Origin: DASSBG01 sp035699085
GTDB taxonomy: Bacteria; Pseudomonadota; Gammaproteobacteria; Xanthomonadales; Rhodanobacteraceae
Assembly (NCBI GenBank): GCA_035699085.1
Contig: DASSBG010000019.1
Span: forward strand, 12,599-76,598
DNA: 64,000 nucleotides
Reading direction: 5' to 3'
Shown here: positions 24,764 to 34,052 of the stretch, piece after piece
Layout: every line of letters starts with the position of its first letter
How positions within the stretch are numbered: position 1 is the first letter of the stretch
Position numbers and translations under genes: made by a program
Notes under the pieces: model-generated
Databases searched by the model: none
What the model saw: only the letters and a program-made list of their open reading frames with translations
Told to the model about the DNA's origin: nothing

Positions 24764-26827
24764 ATGAAAACCATTCTTCTCGTTCTGGCTGTGCTGGCCA
24801 GCGGCAGCGCGATGGCGCAAGAGGCACCGCAGAAGCCGCATCCATTCAACGTCCACGACCTCGTGATGATGGACCGCGTGGGCGCGCCGCATTTGTCGCC
24901 GGACGGTGGCAGCGTGGCCTTCAGCGTGCGCTCCACCGACTACGAAGCAGACAAGGGCATCAACCGGTTGTGGACGGTGGCGACCGGCGGCGGCCAGCCG
25001 CGTGCGCTCACGGCGGCGTCGCTGAACGCCCACGATCCAGCCTGGTCGGCCGATGGCAAGTGGGTGTATTTCCTCGCCGCGCATGACGGCCGCACCCAGC
25101 TGTGGCGCGTTGCGGCCAACGGCGGACAACCGCAGCAACTCACCTCCCTGCCTCTCGCCATCAACAGCTACCGATTGTCGCCGGACGGCAAGCACATCGC
25201 GCTGTCAATCGACGTGTTCACCGATTGCGACGACCTCGCCTGCACGCGCAAGCGGCTGGATGAGCGCAAGGCCGATCCGGCCACCGGGCATCTCTACCAC
25301 CGGATGTTCATCCGCCACTGGGACACCTGGAGCGATGGCCGCCGTTCGCAGCTGTTCGCGGCGGAACTCGGCGGCGACGGCAAGCCCGGCGACTTGCGCT
25401 GGCTGAGTCGCGGCCTGGACGGCGACATTCCCTCCAAGCCGTTTGGCGACAACAGCGAGTACGCCTTCTCGCCGGATGGCCGGACGCTGTACTTCGACAC
25501 GCGAATCGCCGGCACCACCGAGCCGTGGTCGACCAACTTCGACATCTACGCGGTGCCGGTGGATGGCTCGTCCAGGCCGCGCAACCTCACCGCGGCCAAC
25601 GACGCATGGGACGGCTGGCCGCTGCCCGCGAAGGACGGCAAGACGCTGTTTTACCTGGCGCAGAAGACGCCGGGCTTCGAGTCCGATCGCTTCGCCATCA
25701 AGGCGCTGAACCTTGCCAGCGGAAAACGCCACGAAGTCGACCCCCACTGGAACCGCAGCGCCGGCCCGCTGCAGCTCGCGGCCGACGGCAAGACGCTCTA
25801 CACCAGCGCCGACGACCACGCCAACCACGCGCTGTTCGCGGTCGACATCGGCAGCGGCAAGGCCACCCGCATCGTCGGCGACGGCACGGTCAAGGGGTTC
25901 GACGTGGGCGACAAGGTGCTGGTCGTGGCGCGGCAGGACTTCAAGCACCCGACCGACCTCTACACGGTGCAGACGGGCGGCGAAAACTTCGACCAGCTGA
26001 CGCATTTCAATGCTGATCGACTGGCCCGGATCGAATTCGGCGACTGGCAGTTCTACAGCTTCACCGGCTGGAACGGGGACACCGTGCAGGGCTACGTGAT
26101 GAAGCCGGTCGGGTACAAGCCAGGCCACAGCTACCCGGTCGCTTTCCTGGTCCACGGCGGGCCGCAGGGAGCCTGGAACGTCGACTTCCACTACCGCTGG
26201 AATCCCGAAACCTACGCCGGCCAGGGATTCGCGGTGGTCGCGATCAATTTCCACGGCTCCACCGGCTACGGCCAGGCCTTCACAGACGCGATATCGCAGC
26301 ACTGGGGTGATCGCCCGCTTGAGGATCTGCAGAAGGGTTGGGCTGCCGCGCTCAAGCAGTTCCCGTTCCTGGACGGCGACCGTGCCTGCGCGCTCGGCGC
26401 CAGCTACGGCGGTTACATGGTCTACTGGATGGCCGGCGTCTGGAACTCGCCCTGGAAATGCTTCGTCGATCACGACGGCGTCTTCAACACGCGCATGATG
26501 TACTACTCGACCGAGGAGCTGTGGTTCGAAGAGCACGAGAACGGTGGCCCCGAGTACACGCATCCGGCCGGTTACTCCAGGTACAATCCGATTGACCACG
26601 TGAAGGACTGGCGGGTGCCGATGCTGGTGGTGCACAGCGGCCATGATTTCAGGATTCCGCTGGCCCAGGGGATCGGCGCCTTCACCGCGCTGCAGCGGCA
26701 GGGTATCCCGAGCGAATTCCTCACTTTTCCCGACGAGAGCCACTGGGTCTCCAGCCCGCACGACAGCGTGCAGTGGCACGACACCGTCAACGCTTGGCTG
26801 AAGCGCTGGATCGGGAGCAAGCAGTGA
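24764..26827 (+). CDS. S9 family prolyl oligopeptidase-type peptidase
   Basis: Secreted or periplasmic serine peptidase of 687 aa. The signal peptide is MKTILLVLAVLASGSAMAQ. Residues ~35-400 form a beta-propeller with WD40/TolB-like blades (LSPDGKHIALS, SPDGRTLYFDTR). The C-terminal alpha/beta hydrolase has the triad Ser547 in GASYGGY, Asp628 in HSGHDFRIP and His660 in DESHWV. This is the dipeptidyl-peptidase/acylaminoacyl-peptidase branch. The ATG at 24764 is fixed by the signal peptide. The next ORF starts 27 bp downstream in the same frame, but its content is unrelated. Confidence 0.93.
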   Translation: MKTILLVLAVLASGSAMAQEAPQKPHPFNVHDLVMMDRVGAPHLSPDGGSVAFSVRSTDYEADKGINRLWTVATGGGQPRALTAASLNAHDPAWSADGKWVYFLAAHDGRTQLWRVAANGGQPQQLTSLPLAINSYRLSPDGKHIALSIDVFTDCDDLACTRKRLDERKADPATGHLYHRMFIRHWDTWSDGRRSQLFAAELGGDGKPGDLRWLSRGLDGDIPSKPFGDNSEYAFSPDGRTLYFDTRIAGTTEPWSTNFDIYAVPVDGSSRPRNLTAANDAWDGWPLPAKDGKTLFYLAQKTPGFESDRFAIKALNLASGKRHEVDPHWNRSAGPLQLAADGKTLYTSADDHANHALFAVDIGSGKATRIVGDGTVKGFDVGDKVLVVARQDFKHPTDLYTVQTGGENFDQLTHFNADRLARIEFGDWQFYSFTGWNGDTVQGYVMKPVGYKPGHSYPVAFLVHGGPQGAWNVDFHYRWNPETYAGQGFAVVAINFHGSTGYGQAFTDAISQHWGDRPLEDLQKGWAAALKQFPFLDGDRACALGASYGGYMVYWMAGVWNSPWKCFVDHDGVFNTRMMYYSTEELWFEEHENGGPEYTHPAGYSRYNPIDHVKDWRVPMLVVHSGHDFRIPLAQGIGAFTALQRQGIPSEFLTFPDESHWVSSPHDSVQWHDTVNAWLKRWIGSKQ

Positions 26828-26854
26828 GACCTTGACCGGGCCGCGGGCGCTCGA

Positions 26855-28093
26855 GTGGCTGGCGGTGGCATTGAGCTGACCTCGTCGACCGATCGCAGCA
26901 TCACCCTGGTCAACAGCACAATCAGCGGCAATGTCAGCGTAAGCGGCGGCGGCAGCGTGTCGGCGGCCGCGGCGCCAGTCCCCGCCTCAGGCGCCATCAC
27001 CGACTGCGCCAGCGGCAGCGGCACCTGCAGCGCGTGGTATGCAACCGAGCCCACGGCTTCGGCGGTCCCGTTGCAGGCCAGTTTCGGTTCCATGACAGCC
27101 TTCATGGGTTGGGGCGGCGACTGCGCCGGCAGCACCGGCGCCGCGGCCACGGTCAGCGTCGACCAGGCGACGATCTGCAGCGCCACGTTTGCCGCCATGA
27201 CCATGAGCGCCTCGGCCGGCCCGGCCAGTTACGGCGCACCGGTCACGCTGTCGGCCACCGTCACCGGCAACACGCCCAGCGGCAGCGTGACCTTCAGCGA
27301 AGGTGGCACGACGCTGTGCAGCGCAAGCCTCGACGCCAGCGGCACAGCCAGCTGCAGCGCCGGCGGGCTGGCGGTCGGCAGCCACTCGATCTCCGCCAGC
27401 TACCCCGGCGACGCACTCAATGGCAGCGAAAATGCGCGCCTGACCATGCAGGTCGAACCGGGCGTGCAGTCCATCAGCAACTTCGTGGCCTCGCCGCCCA
27501 ACCCGGTGTTCAGCGTCGGCGGCACCTTCGGCCTGTCGGCTACCGGTGGCGGCTCGGGCAACCCGGTCACCTTCAGTTCCAACACCACCAGCGTCTGCAC
27601 GGTCAGTGGCTCGATCGTGACCATGCTGACGGCGGCTGACTGCATCCTGGTCGCCCACCAGGCCGGTAACGCCAACTGGGCCGCCGCTCCCGACGTCATG
27701 CTGACCGTGACCCTGGCCGCTGCCGCGCAGACCATCAGTTTCGCGGCGCCGCCGGATACGCCGTTGAGCGACGGTTCGCTCAGCGTCGACCCGACGGCCA
27801 GCAGCGGCTTGCCGGTGACGTTGGTGTCGATGACGCCGGTCGTATGCGGCGTGGCCGGCACCGGCCCCTTCACCGTGAGCATGATGGAGGCCGGCACCTG
27901 CACGCTCACCGCCAGCCAGGCCGGCGATGCCAGTTACACGGCGGCAACACCGGTGACGGTGAGTTTTCAGGTGACGCAGGCGCTGGCGCCCCCGGTGCCG
28001 GTGCCGACCCTGGGGCGCCGCGCGCTGCTCGCCCTCAGCCTGTTGCTCGGCCTGCTTGGTGCCAGTGTGCGCGGGCGTCGACGGCGCACCTGA
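26855..28093 (+). CDS. Ig-like surface protein with sorting tail, apparently 5'-truncated
   Basis: A 412-codon frame from a GTG without ribosome site or signal peptide. The first ~30 residues (GGGIELTSSTDRSITLVNST and ISGN) look like the last coil of a right-handed beta-helix. A divergent InlB-B-like domain follows (WGGDCAG...CSATF, ~50-115), then a bacterial Ig-like domain (~113-195; GSVTFSEGGTTLC, GSHSISASYPGD) and two MBG/Ig-like units. The tail is VPVPTLGRRALLALSLLLGL, further hydrophobic residues and RGRRRRT, an IPTL/PEP-CTERM-like signal. The frame stops upstream only at the peptidase TGA. I infer that the N-terminal export and beta-helix parts were lost by deletion, so this may be a pseudogene. 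Confidence 0.65.
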   Translation: MAGGGIELTSSTDRSITLVNSTISGNVSVSGGGSVSAAAAPVPASGAITDCASGSGTCSAWYATEPTASAVPLQASFGSMTAFMGWGGDCAGSTGAAATVSVDQATICSATFAAMTMSASAGPASYGAPVTLSATVTGNTPSGSVTFSEGGTTLCSASLDASGTASCSAGGLAVGSHSISASYPGDALNGSENARLTMQVEPGVQSISNFVASPPNPVFSVGGTFGLSATGGGSGNPVTFSSNTTSVCTVSGSIVTMLTAADCILVAHQAGNANWAAAPDVMLTVTLAAAAQTISFAAPPDTPLSDGSLSVDPTASSGLPVTLVSMTPVVCGVAGTGPFTVSMMEAGTCTLTASQAGDASYTAATPVTVSFQVTQALAPPVPVPTLGRRALLALSLLLGLLGASVRGRRRRT

Positions 28094-28364
28094 TCGGACA
28101 GCGCCGGACACGCTGCGGAGGCGTTGATCCCGCCGCTGCACTGCACTCGCGCTTGCACTTGGATTGGCGCGGGGCTGCTGCCGCGTCATTGCCTGCAGTT
28201 GCGCTCCTGGCGGCGGCGGGCAAGCCGACCTGCCTGGTGCCGTTCGAGCCCCTGACACAGAGAAGTACGACGATCGCGTCCGACCTCAGTCTGTTGCAAC
28301 CGCAAAAGCCCGGCGCTATGCTCGGGTTGTTGCCGCTGTGGCGGCCTGTCCGAGGGGGAGTTCA

Positions 28365-30233
28365 ATGAACAGCCATTCCATGCGCCGTGCGCATCGTCCG
28401 CTCGCGATGGCCGTGGCCGTCGCGCTTGGCATCGGCAGCGCCCATGCCGCCAACATCACGGTCCTCGACATTGGCGACACCGGCAGCGCATCCACCTGCA
28501 CATTGCGCCAGGCCATCGAGTCGGCCAACAATGACGATGCCACCGGCAGCACGTGCGCAGCCGGTGCCGGCGCTGACGTCATCGGGTTTGACGGCACGCT
28601 TGCCAGTTCCACCATCACCCTCGCCAATGGCGAGCTCTCGGTGGCGGACGGTACGACGCTCACCATCAACGGCAGCGGCCAGACCATCGACGCCAACGGT
28701 ACCTCGCGCGTGCTTCATGTCGGTCGATACGCCAGCCTCACCGCCAGCAGCCTGACGGTTACGGGCGGCAGGTCTCCAGACAGCGGCGGCGCCATCTATG
28801 CCGAGGCCTACGCCAACCTGTCGCTTTCGGACCTCGTCGTATCGAACAGCAGCAGCGGCGACCAGGGGGGAGGCATCTACCTGGACATCCATGGCTCGCT
28901 GACCCTGTTGAACAGTACCGTCGACGGCAATAGTTGTGCGAGCTGGGGCGGCGGGCTGGCGCTGGAGGGTTACACCGACACCAGCCTGACCGGTTCGACC
29001 ATCACGAACAATATCGGCGCCGAGGACGCTGGTGGCGTCTATGTGGCCGAGTACTCGCAGCTGACAGCGGCGTCCATCGTAGTGACGGGCAACTCGACCG
29101 ACGGACAAGGCGCGGGACTGCAGTTTTTCGACAGCCAGGCGAGCATCGCGACCTCTGCCATCACCGGCAATGAGGCGGGCGGCTACGGCGGTGGCCTGTA
29201 TGCCGACGACACAACCGTGATCGTCAGCGACAGCACCATTTCCGGCAACACCGCGTACAGCGGCGCCGGCGCCTACCTGACCGGTGCGACGTCGACCGTC
29301 AGCGACAGCACGATTTCCGGAAACATCGGATTTGCAAACGCCGGCGGCATCTATGCGTCCGATACCGACCTCACCGTAACCGGGTCGTCATTGAACAACA
29401 ACCTGCTGTCGACTTACGAAAACTACGGTGGTGGGGCCTTGTACGGCAGCAGCAGCAGCGTCAGCATCCGCGACACGACCGTGGCCGACAACACCGTGAC
29501 TGGCGACACCTCCGGTTATTTCGCCGGCGGCCTGTACTTCTGGGACAGCACAGCGACGCTCGTCAACGTCACCATTGCCGGCAATCATGCCAGTGGCGAT
29601 GACCAGATCGCGGGCGGTGCCATCCAGAGCCAGGACGACCTGGCTTCCGGCGAGTTCCTGCGCCTGATCAATGTAACGGTCAGCGGCAACACCGCCGAGG
29701 CGACCGCGGCGGCGGCCGAGGACGCCGCCGGTGGCATCCTCGTCGGGCCCTACGCGACTGGTTTGGTGGAACTGCAAAATTCCGTCGTCTCGCGGAATGT
29801 GGGCACGATCACCAACGACATCGGCATCGCAAACGACGGCGGCGTTGTCACGGCGTACCACAGTCTGTTGGGTACGGCGCTCGCCACAACTCAAACCGGC
29901 AACGGCAACCTCTTCAGTGACGCGCCGGGGCTTGGCGGGCTGGCTGAGAACGGTGGCCCGACGCTGACCATGGCATTGCTGAGTGGCAGCCCGGCGCTCG
30001 ACGCGGGCGACAACGCGCTGGTGCCTGGCGGCGTTACCACCGACCAGCGCGGTGCCGGCTACGTGCGCATCTTCAACGGTACGGTCGACATCGGTGCGTT
30101 CGAGGTGCAGGCCGCTGCGCCGCCACCGGCAAGCACCAGCGTGCCAGTGCCTGTTCGCTCGCCGTGGGCGTTGGGCCTGCTGGCCGTGCTGCTGGGCTTC
30201 GCGGGACTGCGCCGCCGTCGACGACGCACCTGA
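28365..30233 (+). CDS. beta-helix (choice-of-anchor type) surface protein with CSLREA-like motif and sorting tail
   Basis: 622-aa exported protein. The signal peptide is residues 1-28 (ending GIGSAHA). A CSLREA-like motif follows (CTLRQAIESANN, ~45-56), then many right-handed parallel beta-helix coils of the type GGGIYxxxxxxLTLLNSTVDGN between ~110 and 480. A closing block has GGPTLTMALLSGSPALDAGD and DIGAFEV. The C-terminus is VPVPVRSPWALGLLAVLLGF, then AGLRRRRRRT, a Pro-Val-Pro/TM/poly-Arg sorting tail like that of the preceding gene. An AGGGGGAG ribosome site precedes the ATG. It is probably surface-attached or secreted; ligand unknown. Confidence 0.8.
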   Translation: MNSHSMRRAHRPLAMAVAVALGIGSAHAANITVLDIGDTGSASTCTLRQAIESANNDDATGSTCAAGAGADVIGFDGTLASSTITLANGELSVADGTTLTINGSGQTIDANGTSRVLHVGRYASLTASSLTVTGGRSPDSGGAIYAEAYANLSLSDLVVSNSSSGDQGGGIYLDIHGSLTLLNSTVDGNSCASWGGGLALEGYTDTSLTGSTITNNIGAEDAGGVYVAEYSQLTAASIVVTGNSTDGQGAGLQFFDSQASIATSAITGNEAGGYGGGLYADDTTVIVSDSTISGNTAYSGAGAYLTGATSTVSDSTISGNIGFANAGGIYASDTDLTVTGSSLNNNLLSTYENYGGGALYGSSSSVSIRDTTVADNTVTGDTSGYFAGGLYFWDSTATLVNVTIAGNHASGDDQIAGGAIQSQDDLASGEFLRLINVTVSGNTAEATAAAAEDAAGGILVGPYATGLVELQNSVVSRNVGTITNDIGIANDGGVVTAYHSLLGTALATTQTGNGNLFSDAPGLGGLAENGGPTLTMALLSGSPALDAGDNALVPGGVTTDQRGAGYVRIFNGTVDIGAFEVQAAAPPPASTSVPVPVRSPWALGLLAVLLGFAGLRRRRRRT

Positions 30234-30368
30234 TTGCCCGGCGACCCGCTGGCCGCAGGGCCACGCCGGTGCACGTGCGGGTGCCGCGGGCGGTGCGGGA
30301 ATGGCCGGGCTTGCGCGCCTGCCGTCACCTCATCGGCTGTTCCGGTCCCTGGTCGCCGTAACTCGGTT

Positions 30369-30382
30369 CCGGGTCCCGGTTC
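30369..30382 (+). repeat. two CCNNNTC heptamers
   Basis: CCGGGTC followed by CCGGTTC, in the 189-bp spacer between the beta-helix gene and the convergent lipoprotein gene. The same heptamer class and orientation occurs elsewhere in the window. Confidence 0.5.
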
Positions 30383-30422
30383 TCTGCCCACATCCGCTTC
30401 CTGGGCCCCGGCGCCGCAGCTG

Positions 30423-31055
30423 CTACGGCGCCGCCGGTGGCGGCGCGTGCTTCTGGCCCTGGGCCAGCGTCCAGGCGACGATCTGTTGGCTGAGGCGGTC
30501 GCAGGCACGGCCGAAGGCGGCGACGACGGCGTCCAGCTTGGTCCCGTCGGTGCGCTCCTCGATGCTGAAGCGGCGCGACGCCAGGATCTGCCGTCCGCCG
30601 GCCTTCAGCAGCCGTGCGTCCAGTCGCACCACCACCGTGGGCGTCGGCTGGCCGCGGTATTCGGCCTGGAAGGCGGCGAGGGTGGAATCGAGCTCGAAGT
30701 CGGCGGCCAGGTCGGCTTCGTCGCTGCTTATCCCGTGGATGCGGCCGCTGGCGTGGAAGGCTTCGATCAGCCGGTCGCGCAGCAGTTGCGGTGCGCGCTG
30801 CACCCACCGGCCATTCTGGTAGGTGCTGACCTTGCCGGGTTCCGGCTGTACCACGATCCGGGTGCCGGAGAGGACGCGCTGCGCCTGCGGCGTGTCGACG
30901 CGCAGTTGCCAGGCCACCGCCGGCCCGGCGGTGGCCGACGCCGCGCCGGCGGGCAATTCGTAGACATCGAAGCTGCTGCCCTTGGGCAGGATGGAGGAGC
31001 AACCGGCGAGCAGCGCCAGGGAACAGAGAACGAGCAGGGGCGTCAGTGCTTTCAT
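30423..31055 (-). CDS. ABC-type transport auxiliary lipoprotein (PqiC-like)
   Basis: 210-aa outer- or inner-membrane lipoprotein. The lipobox LLAGC has its Cys at 19 after MKALTPLLVLCSLALLAG. The body (SFDVYELP, LRDRLIEAFHASGRIHGIS, ADFELDSTLAAFQAEYRGQ, DRLSQQIVAWTLAQ) fits the ABC-transport auxiliary lipoprotein family associated with MCE operons. It is the last gene of the four-gene Mla-like operon; its ATG overlaps the MCE gene stop (ATGA). It probably receives or stabilises the MCE complex in the envelope. Confidence 0.85.
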   Translation of the reverse strand: MKALTPLLVLCSLALLAGCSSILPKGSSFDVYELPAGAASATAGPAVAWQLRVDTPQAQRVLSGTRIVVQPEPGKVSTYQNGRWVQRAPQLLRDRLIEAFHASGRIHGISSDEADLAADFELDSTLAAFQAEYRGQPTPTVVVRLDARLLKAGGRQILASRRFSIEERTDGTKLDAVVAAFGRACDRLSQQIVAWTLAQGQKHAPPPAAP

Positions 31056-31993
31056 TGCGGTACGAACTCCTTGGGGTGGTCGCCGCCGAGCAGGAACGAG
31101 CGCGGGTTCTCCTCCAGCCGCTGGGTCACCATGCGCAGCGACTGCAGCGTTGCGCGCAGTTCCTTGATCGCCGGCCCCAATTGCGACAGACCCTGCATGC
31201 CGCGGTTGAGCGAGGCACTGTTGTTGGACAGCAGCTCGTCGAGCTGCCTGGAGGCGTCCTGCAACGAGGCCATCGCCGCCGATGCCTTCTCCAGCGTCGC
31301 CTTGCCCTGCTTGCCGAGCAGCGCGTTGGCTGTTTGTGTCAGCTTGCTGGTCTGCGCCAGGGTCGCATTCATGCGCTTGCTGGCTTCGGCCAGTTGCGCG
31401 ATGAGGATCTTGAGGTCCTCGCGCTCGCCGGCTACAGCGCCGGTCAGCGCGTCCAGATGCGCCAGCGTGTTGTGCATGTGCTGCACGTTCTGGGGCGACA
31501 GCAGGTGGTTGGCGCGGGCGATGATCTCGTTGACGTTGGTAACGATGTGCTCGCTGCCGGACAGCAGCTTTTGCAGCGCCGAGTTGTCGGCCTGGATGCG
31601 CGGCACTTCGTCGTCCGGCGCCGTCAGTGGAGCGCTGTTCGGCGTGCCGCCGGTGAGCTGGATGAAGGCGATGCCGGTGAGACCGGTGAGGCCGAGCTTG
31701 GCGCGCGTGTCGACCTTGATTGGCGTGTCGCCGTCGACCCGGATGCGCACCAGCACCTTGCGCGGGTCCTTGGGGTCAAGCTTCAGCTGGGCCACGGTGC
31801 CGACGTTGATGCCGTTGTACTGTACGGCGCCGCCCTGCGACAGCCCGGTGACGGCTTCGCTGAAGACGATGTCGTAGTACTTGTACTGTTGGGCGACGCT
31901 GGTCTTGGCCAGCCACAGGGCGAAGATCAGGATGCACAGCACGATGACCAGCGTGAAGGCGCCGATCAGCACGTGGTGGGCTCGGGTTTCCAT
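31052..31993 (-). CDS. MCE/MlaD domain lipid-transport protein
   Basis: 313-aa inner-membrane-anchored periplasmic protein. METRAHHVLIGAFTLVIVLC contains the single N-terminal helix (~8-30). The MCE domain (~40-120) has GLSQGGAVQYNGINVGTV and the hydrophobic pore region TGLTGIAFIQLTGG. A long helical C-terminal part (~150-290) resembles the PqiB/LetB or Mce needle helix and is longer than E. coli MlaD (183 aa). It binds lipid and forms hexamers in known members. Start at 31993 fits the helix; it follows the ATPase by 1 bp. Confidence 0.9.
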   Translation of the reverse strand: METRAHHVLIGAFTLVIVLCILIFALWLAKTSVAQQYKYYDIVFSEAVTGLSQGGAVQYNGINVGTVAQLKLDPKDPRKVLVRIRVDGDTPIKVDTRAKLGLTGLTGIAFIQLTGGTPNSAPLTAPDDEVPRIQADNSALQKLLSGSEHIVTNVNEIIARANHLLSPQNVQHMHNTLAHLDALTGAVAGEREDLKILIAQLAEASKRMNATLAQTSKLTQTANALLGKQGKATLEKASAAMASLQDASRQLDELLSNNSASLNRGMQGLSQLGPAIKELRATLQSLRMVTQRLEENPRSFLLGGDHPKEFVPQ

Positions 31994-31994
31994 C

Positions 31995-32786
31995 TCATAC
32001 CTCCTCGGCCAGCCGCGACCGGCCCGCCTGCGCCGCGCGACCGCGCGGCCCGTGAAAATACGCCTGCACCCAGGGATCGGGCTGCGCGGCCACCTCGTCC
32101 ACCGGGCCAATCGCGAGGATACGCTTCTGCGACAGAACCGCGACCCGGTCGCAGATGGCGTAGAGCGTATCCAGGTCGTGGGTGACCATCACCACCGTCA
32201 GCCCCAGTGCACCGCGCAGCGTGTGGATCAGGCGGTCGAGGTTGGCCGCGGCGATCGGGTCAAGACCGGCGCTCGGCTCGTCAAGAAACAGGATTTCGGC
32301 GTCCAGCGCCAGCGCGCGGGCCAGGGCAACACGCTTGCGCATGCCCCCCGACAGGTCGGACGGCGCCTTGCGCGCGCTGTCCAGCCCCAGCCCGACCAGC
32401 GCCAGCTTCAGGCGCGCCACCTGCTGCGCCTGCAACCGCGGCAGGCCGCCGTGCTCGACCAGCGGCAGGGCCACGTTTTCAGCCACGGTCAGCGAGGAGA
32501 ACAGCGCGCCCTCCTGGAACAGCACGCCGATGCGCTGCTCCAGCTGCGAACGCCGCCGTGCGCCCAGGCCTTCCCATGCCTGGCCCAGCAGCCGCACGCT
32601 GCCAGCGTCGGAGCGGCGCAGGCCGATGATCGAGCGCAGCAGCACCGACTTGCCGCTGCCGGAGCCGCCAACGATGGCGATGATTTCGCCGCGGCGCACC
32701 TCCAGGTCGAGGTCCTGGTGCACCACCTGGTTGCCAAAGCGGTTGACCAGGCCCTGCACTTCGATCACCGGCTCGCCGGCGCTCAC
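31995..32786 (-). CDS. Mla-like ABC transporter ATP-binding protein
   Basis: Cytoplasmic ATPase of 263 aa. Walker A is GGSGSGKSV, signature LSGGMRKRVALARAL, Walker B ILFLDEPSAGLDP, and the H-loop VMVTHD. The signature with GGMRKR is typical of MlaF/Mkl ATPases that energise lipid movement through MCE proteins. Its ATG overlaps the last codons of the permease gene by 4 bp. It works with the MlaE-like permease and the MCE protein. Confidence 0.93.
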   Translation of the reverse strand: MSAGEPVIEVQGLVNRFGNQVVHQDLDLEVRRGEIIAIVGGSGSGKSVLLRSIIGLRRSDAGSVRLLGQAWEGLGARRRSQLEQRIGVLFQEGALFSSLTVAENVALPLVEHGGLPRLQAQQVARLKLALVGLGLDSARKAPSDLSGGMRKRVALARALALDAEILFLDEPSAGLDPIAAANLDRLIHTLRGALGLTVVMVTHDLDTLYAICDRVAVLSQKRILAIGPVDEVAAQPDPWVQAYFHGPRGRAAQAGRSRLAEEV

Positions 32787-33949
32787 CAGCCCATCTCCAT
32801 GAAGAACAGTGCCGCCAGCGCGTCGAACACGATCACCACGAAAATCGACTGCACCACGCTGGAGGTGGTGCGTTCGCCAACCGACTCCGCCGAGGCCGAT
32901 GCCTGGAAGCCCTCAAGACAACCGATGGCGGCAATGAAGAAGGCAAAGATCGGCGCCTTGCTGAGGCCGACGAACAGGTGCCGCACGCTGGTGTCGTCGT
33001 GGAACACCGAGAGAAACATCGCCGGCGTGATGTCGAGCGCGAAGATGCAGACGATGGCGCCGCCCGCCAGCCCGGTGATCATCGCAAGAAAGGTCAGCAT
33101 CGGCAGCGTCAGCACCAGCGCCAGCACCCGCGGCACCACCAGCAGTTCCACCGGGTCGAGGCCCAGCGTGCGGATGGCGTCGATCTCCTCGCGCGCCTGC
33201 ATCGAGCCCAGCTGAGCCGTGAAGGCGCTGGCGGTGCGACCCGCCAGCAGGATCGCCGCCAGCAGCACGCCGAACTCGCGCAGAAACGAATAGGCAATGA
33301 GATCCACCGTGTAGATGGTTGCGCCGTAGCTTGCCAGCACGCTGGCGCCGAGGAAGGCGATCACCGCGCCGACCATGAAACTCAGCAGCGACACGATCGG
33401 CACCGCGTCCAGCCCGGACTGCTCCATGTGGTGGACCAGCGGCGTGATGCGCCAGCGACTCGGGTGGAGGGCCAGCCGCGCCAGCGTCTCGAGGATCCGG
33501 CCAATGAAGCCGATCAGCGCCAGCGACTCGCGGCGCACGTGCTCGACGGCGCGGCCGGTCTTGTCCAGCATGGTGATGAAGCCGCTGCGCGTCTGCATGC
33601 GCGGGGTACGGTAGGTGGCCTGCAGCGCGCCGCCGACCAGCTCCAGCAGCGCACGGCGCTCGCGCGGCAGGTCGCTCGCCTGGGCTGCCCGCGCGAGGCG
33701 CTGGTAGCCAAGCAGTTCGGCCAGCAGGCCTGCGCCGGCGGTGTCGATGTTGCCCAGCGGCGACAGGTCAACCCGGGTGTGCTCGTCCAGTTGCGGCCGC
33801 GTGTGGTCGACCAGGCTGTCCAGCGTCAGGTAGTGCTGCAGCGTCCAGTCGCCATCGACGCACAGGCAGACGCCGCCGTCGTCGGTGTCGATGAAGCGGG
33901 CGGAACCGGCGCGGGTCACGGGCCGCACCGCAGGGGCTGATCGATGCAA
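32783..33949 (-). CDS. MlaE-like ABC permease with N-terminal STAS-like domain
   Basis: 388-aa permease. Residues ~130-388 are the MlaE/YrbE domain with ~5-6 helices; EFGVLLAAILLAGRTASAFT and REEIDAIRTLGLDPVELLVV are the typical permease core. Residues ~20-110 (VCLCVDGDWTLQHYLTLDSL, then VDLSPLGNIDTAGAGLLAEL) resemble a STAS domain, so this gene combines the roles of MlaB and MlaE. The predicted start is TTG at 33949; no ribosome site is visible and a GTG seven codons later is possible. First gene of the operon; MlaC is absent. Confidence 0.88.
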   Translation of the reverse strand: MHRSAPAVRPVTRAGSARFIDTDDGGVCLCVDGDWTLQHYLTLDSLVDHTRPQLDEHTRVDLSPLGNIDTAGAGLLAELLGYQRLARAAQASDLPRERRALLELVGGALQATYRTPRMQTRSGFITMLDKTGRAVEHVRRESLALIGFIGRILETLARLALHPSRWRITPLVHHMEQSGLDAVPIVSLLSFMVGAVIAFLGASVLASYGATIYTVDLIAYSFLREFGVLLAAILLAGRTASAFTAQLGSMQAREEIDAIRTLGLDPVELLVVPRVLALVLTLPMLTFLAMITGLAGGAIVCIFALDITPAMFLSVFHDDTSVRHLFVGLSKAPIFAFFIAAIGCLEGFQASASAESVGERTTSSVVQSIFVVIVFDALAALFFMEMGW

Positions 33950-34052
33950 CGGGCCACGCCGGCATCATAGCGGGGATTTCGTGAATGGTGGCGCGCGTGG
34001 CGCCTCGTGAGCCCGGGGCAGGGAGGCGGGCAGCAGGGAGCGGGGAGCAATG

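Noticed and set aside
26825..26857. Recoded TGA (read-through or selenocysteine) joining the S9 peptidase to the next ORF
   Set aside because: The peptidase is complete with its catalytic His and normal C-terminus, the following sequence is an unrelated surface protein, and no recoding hairpin is seen.
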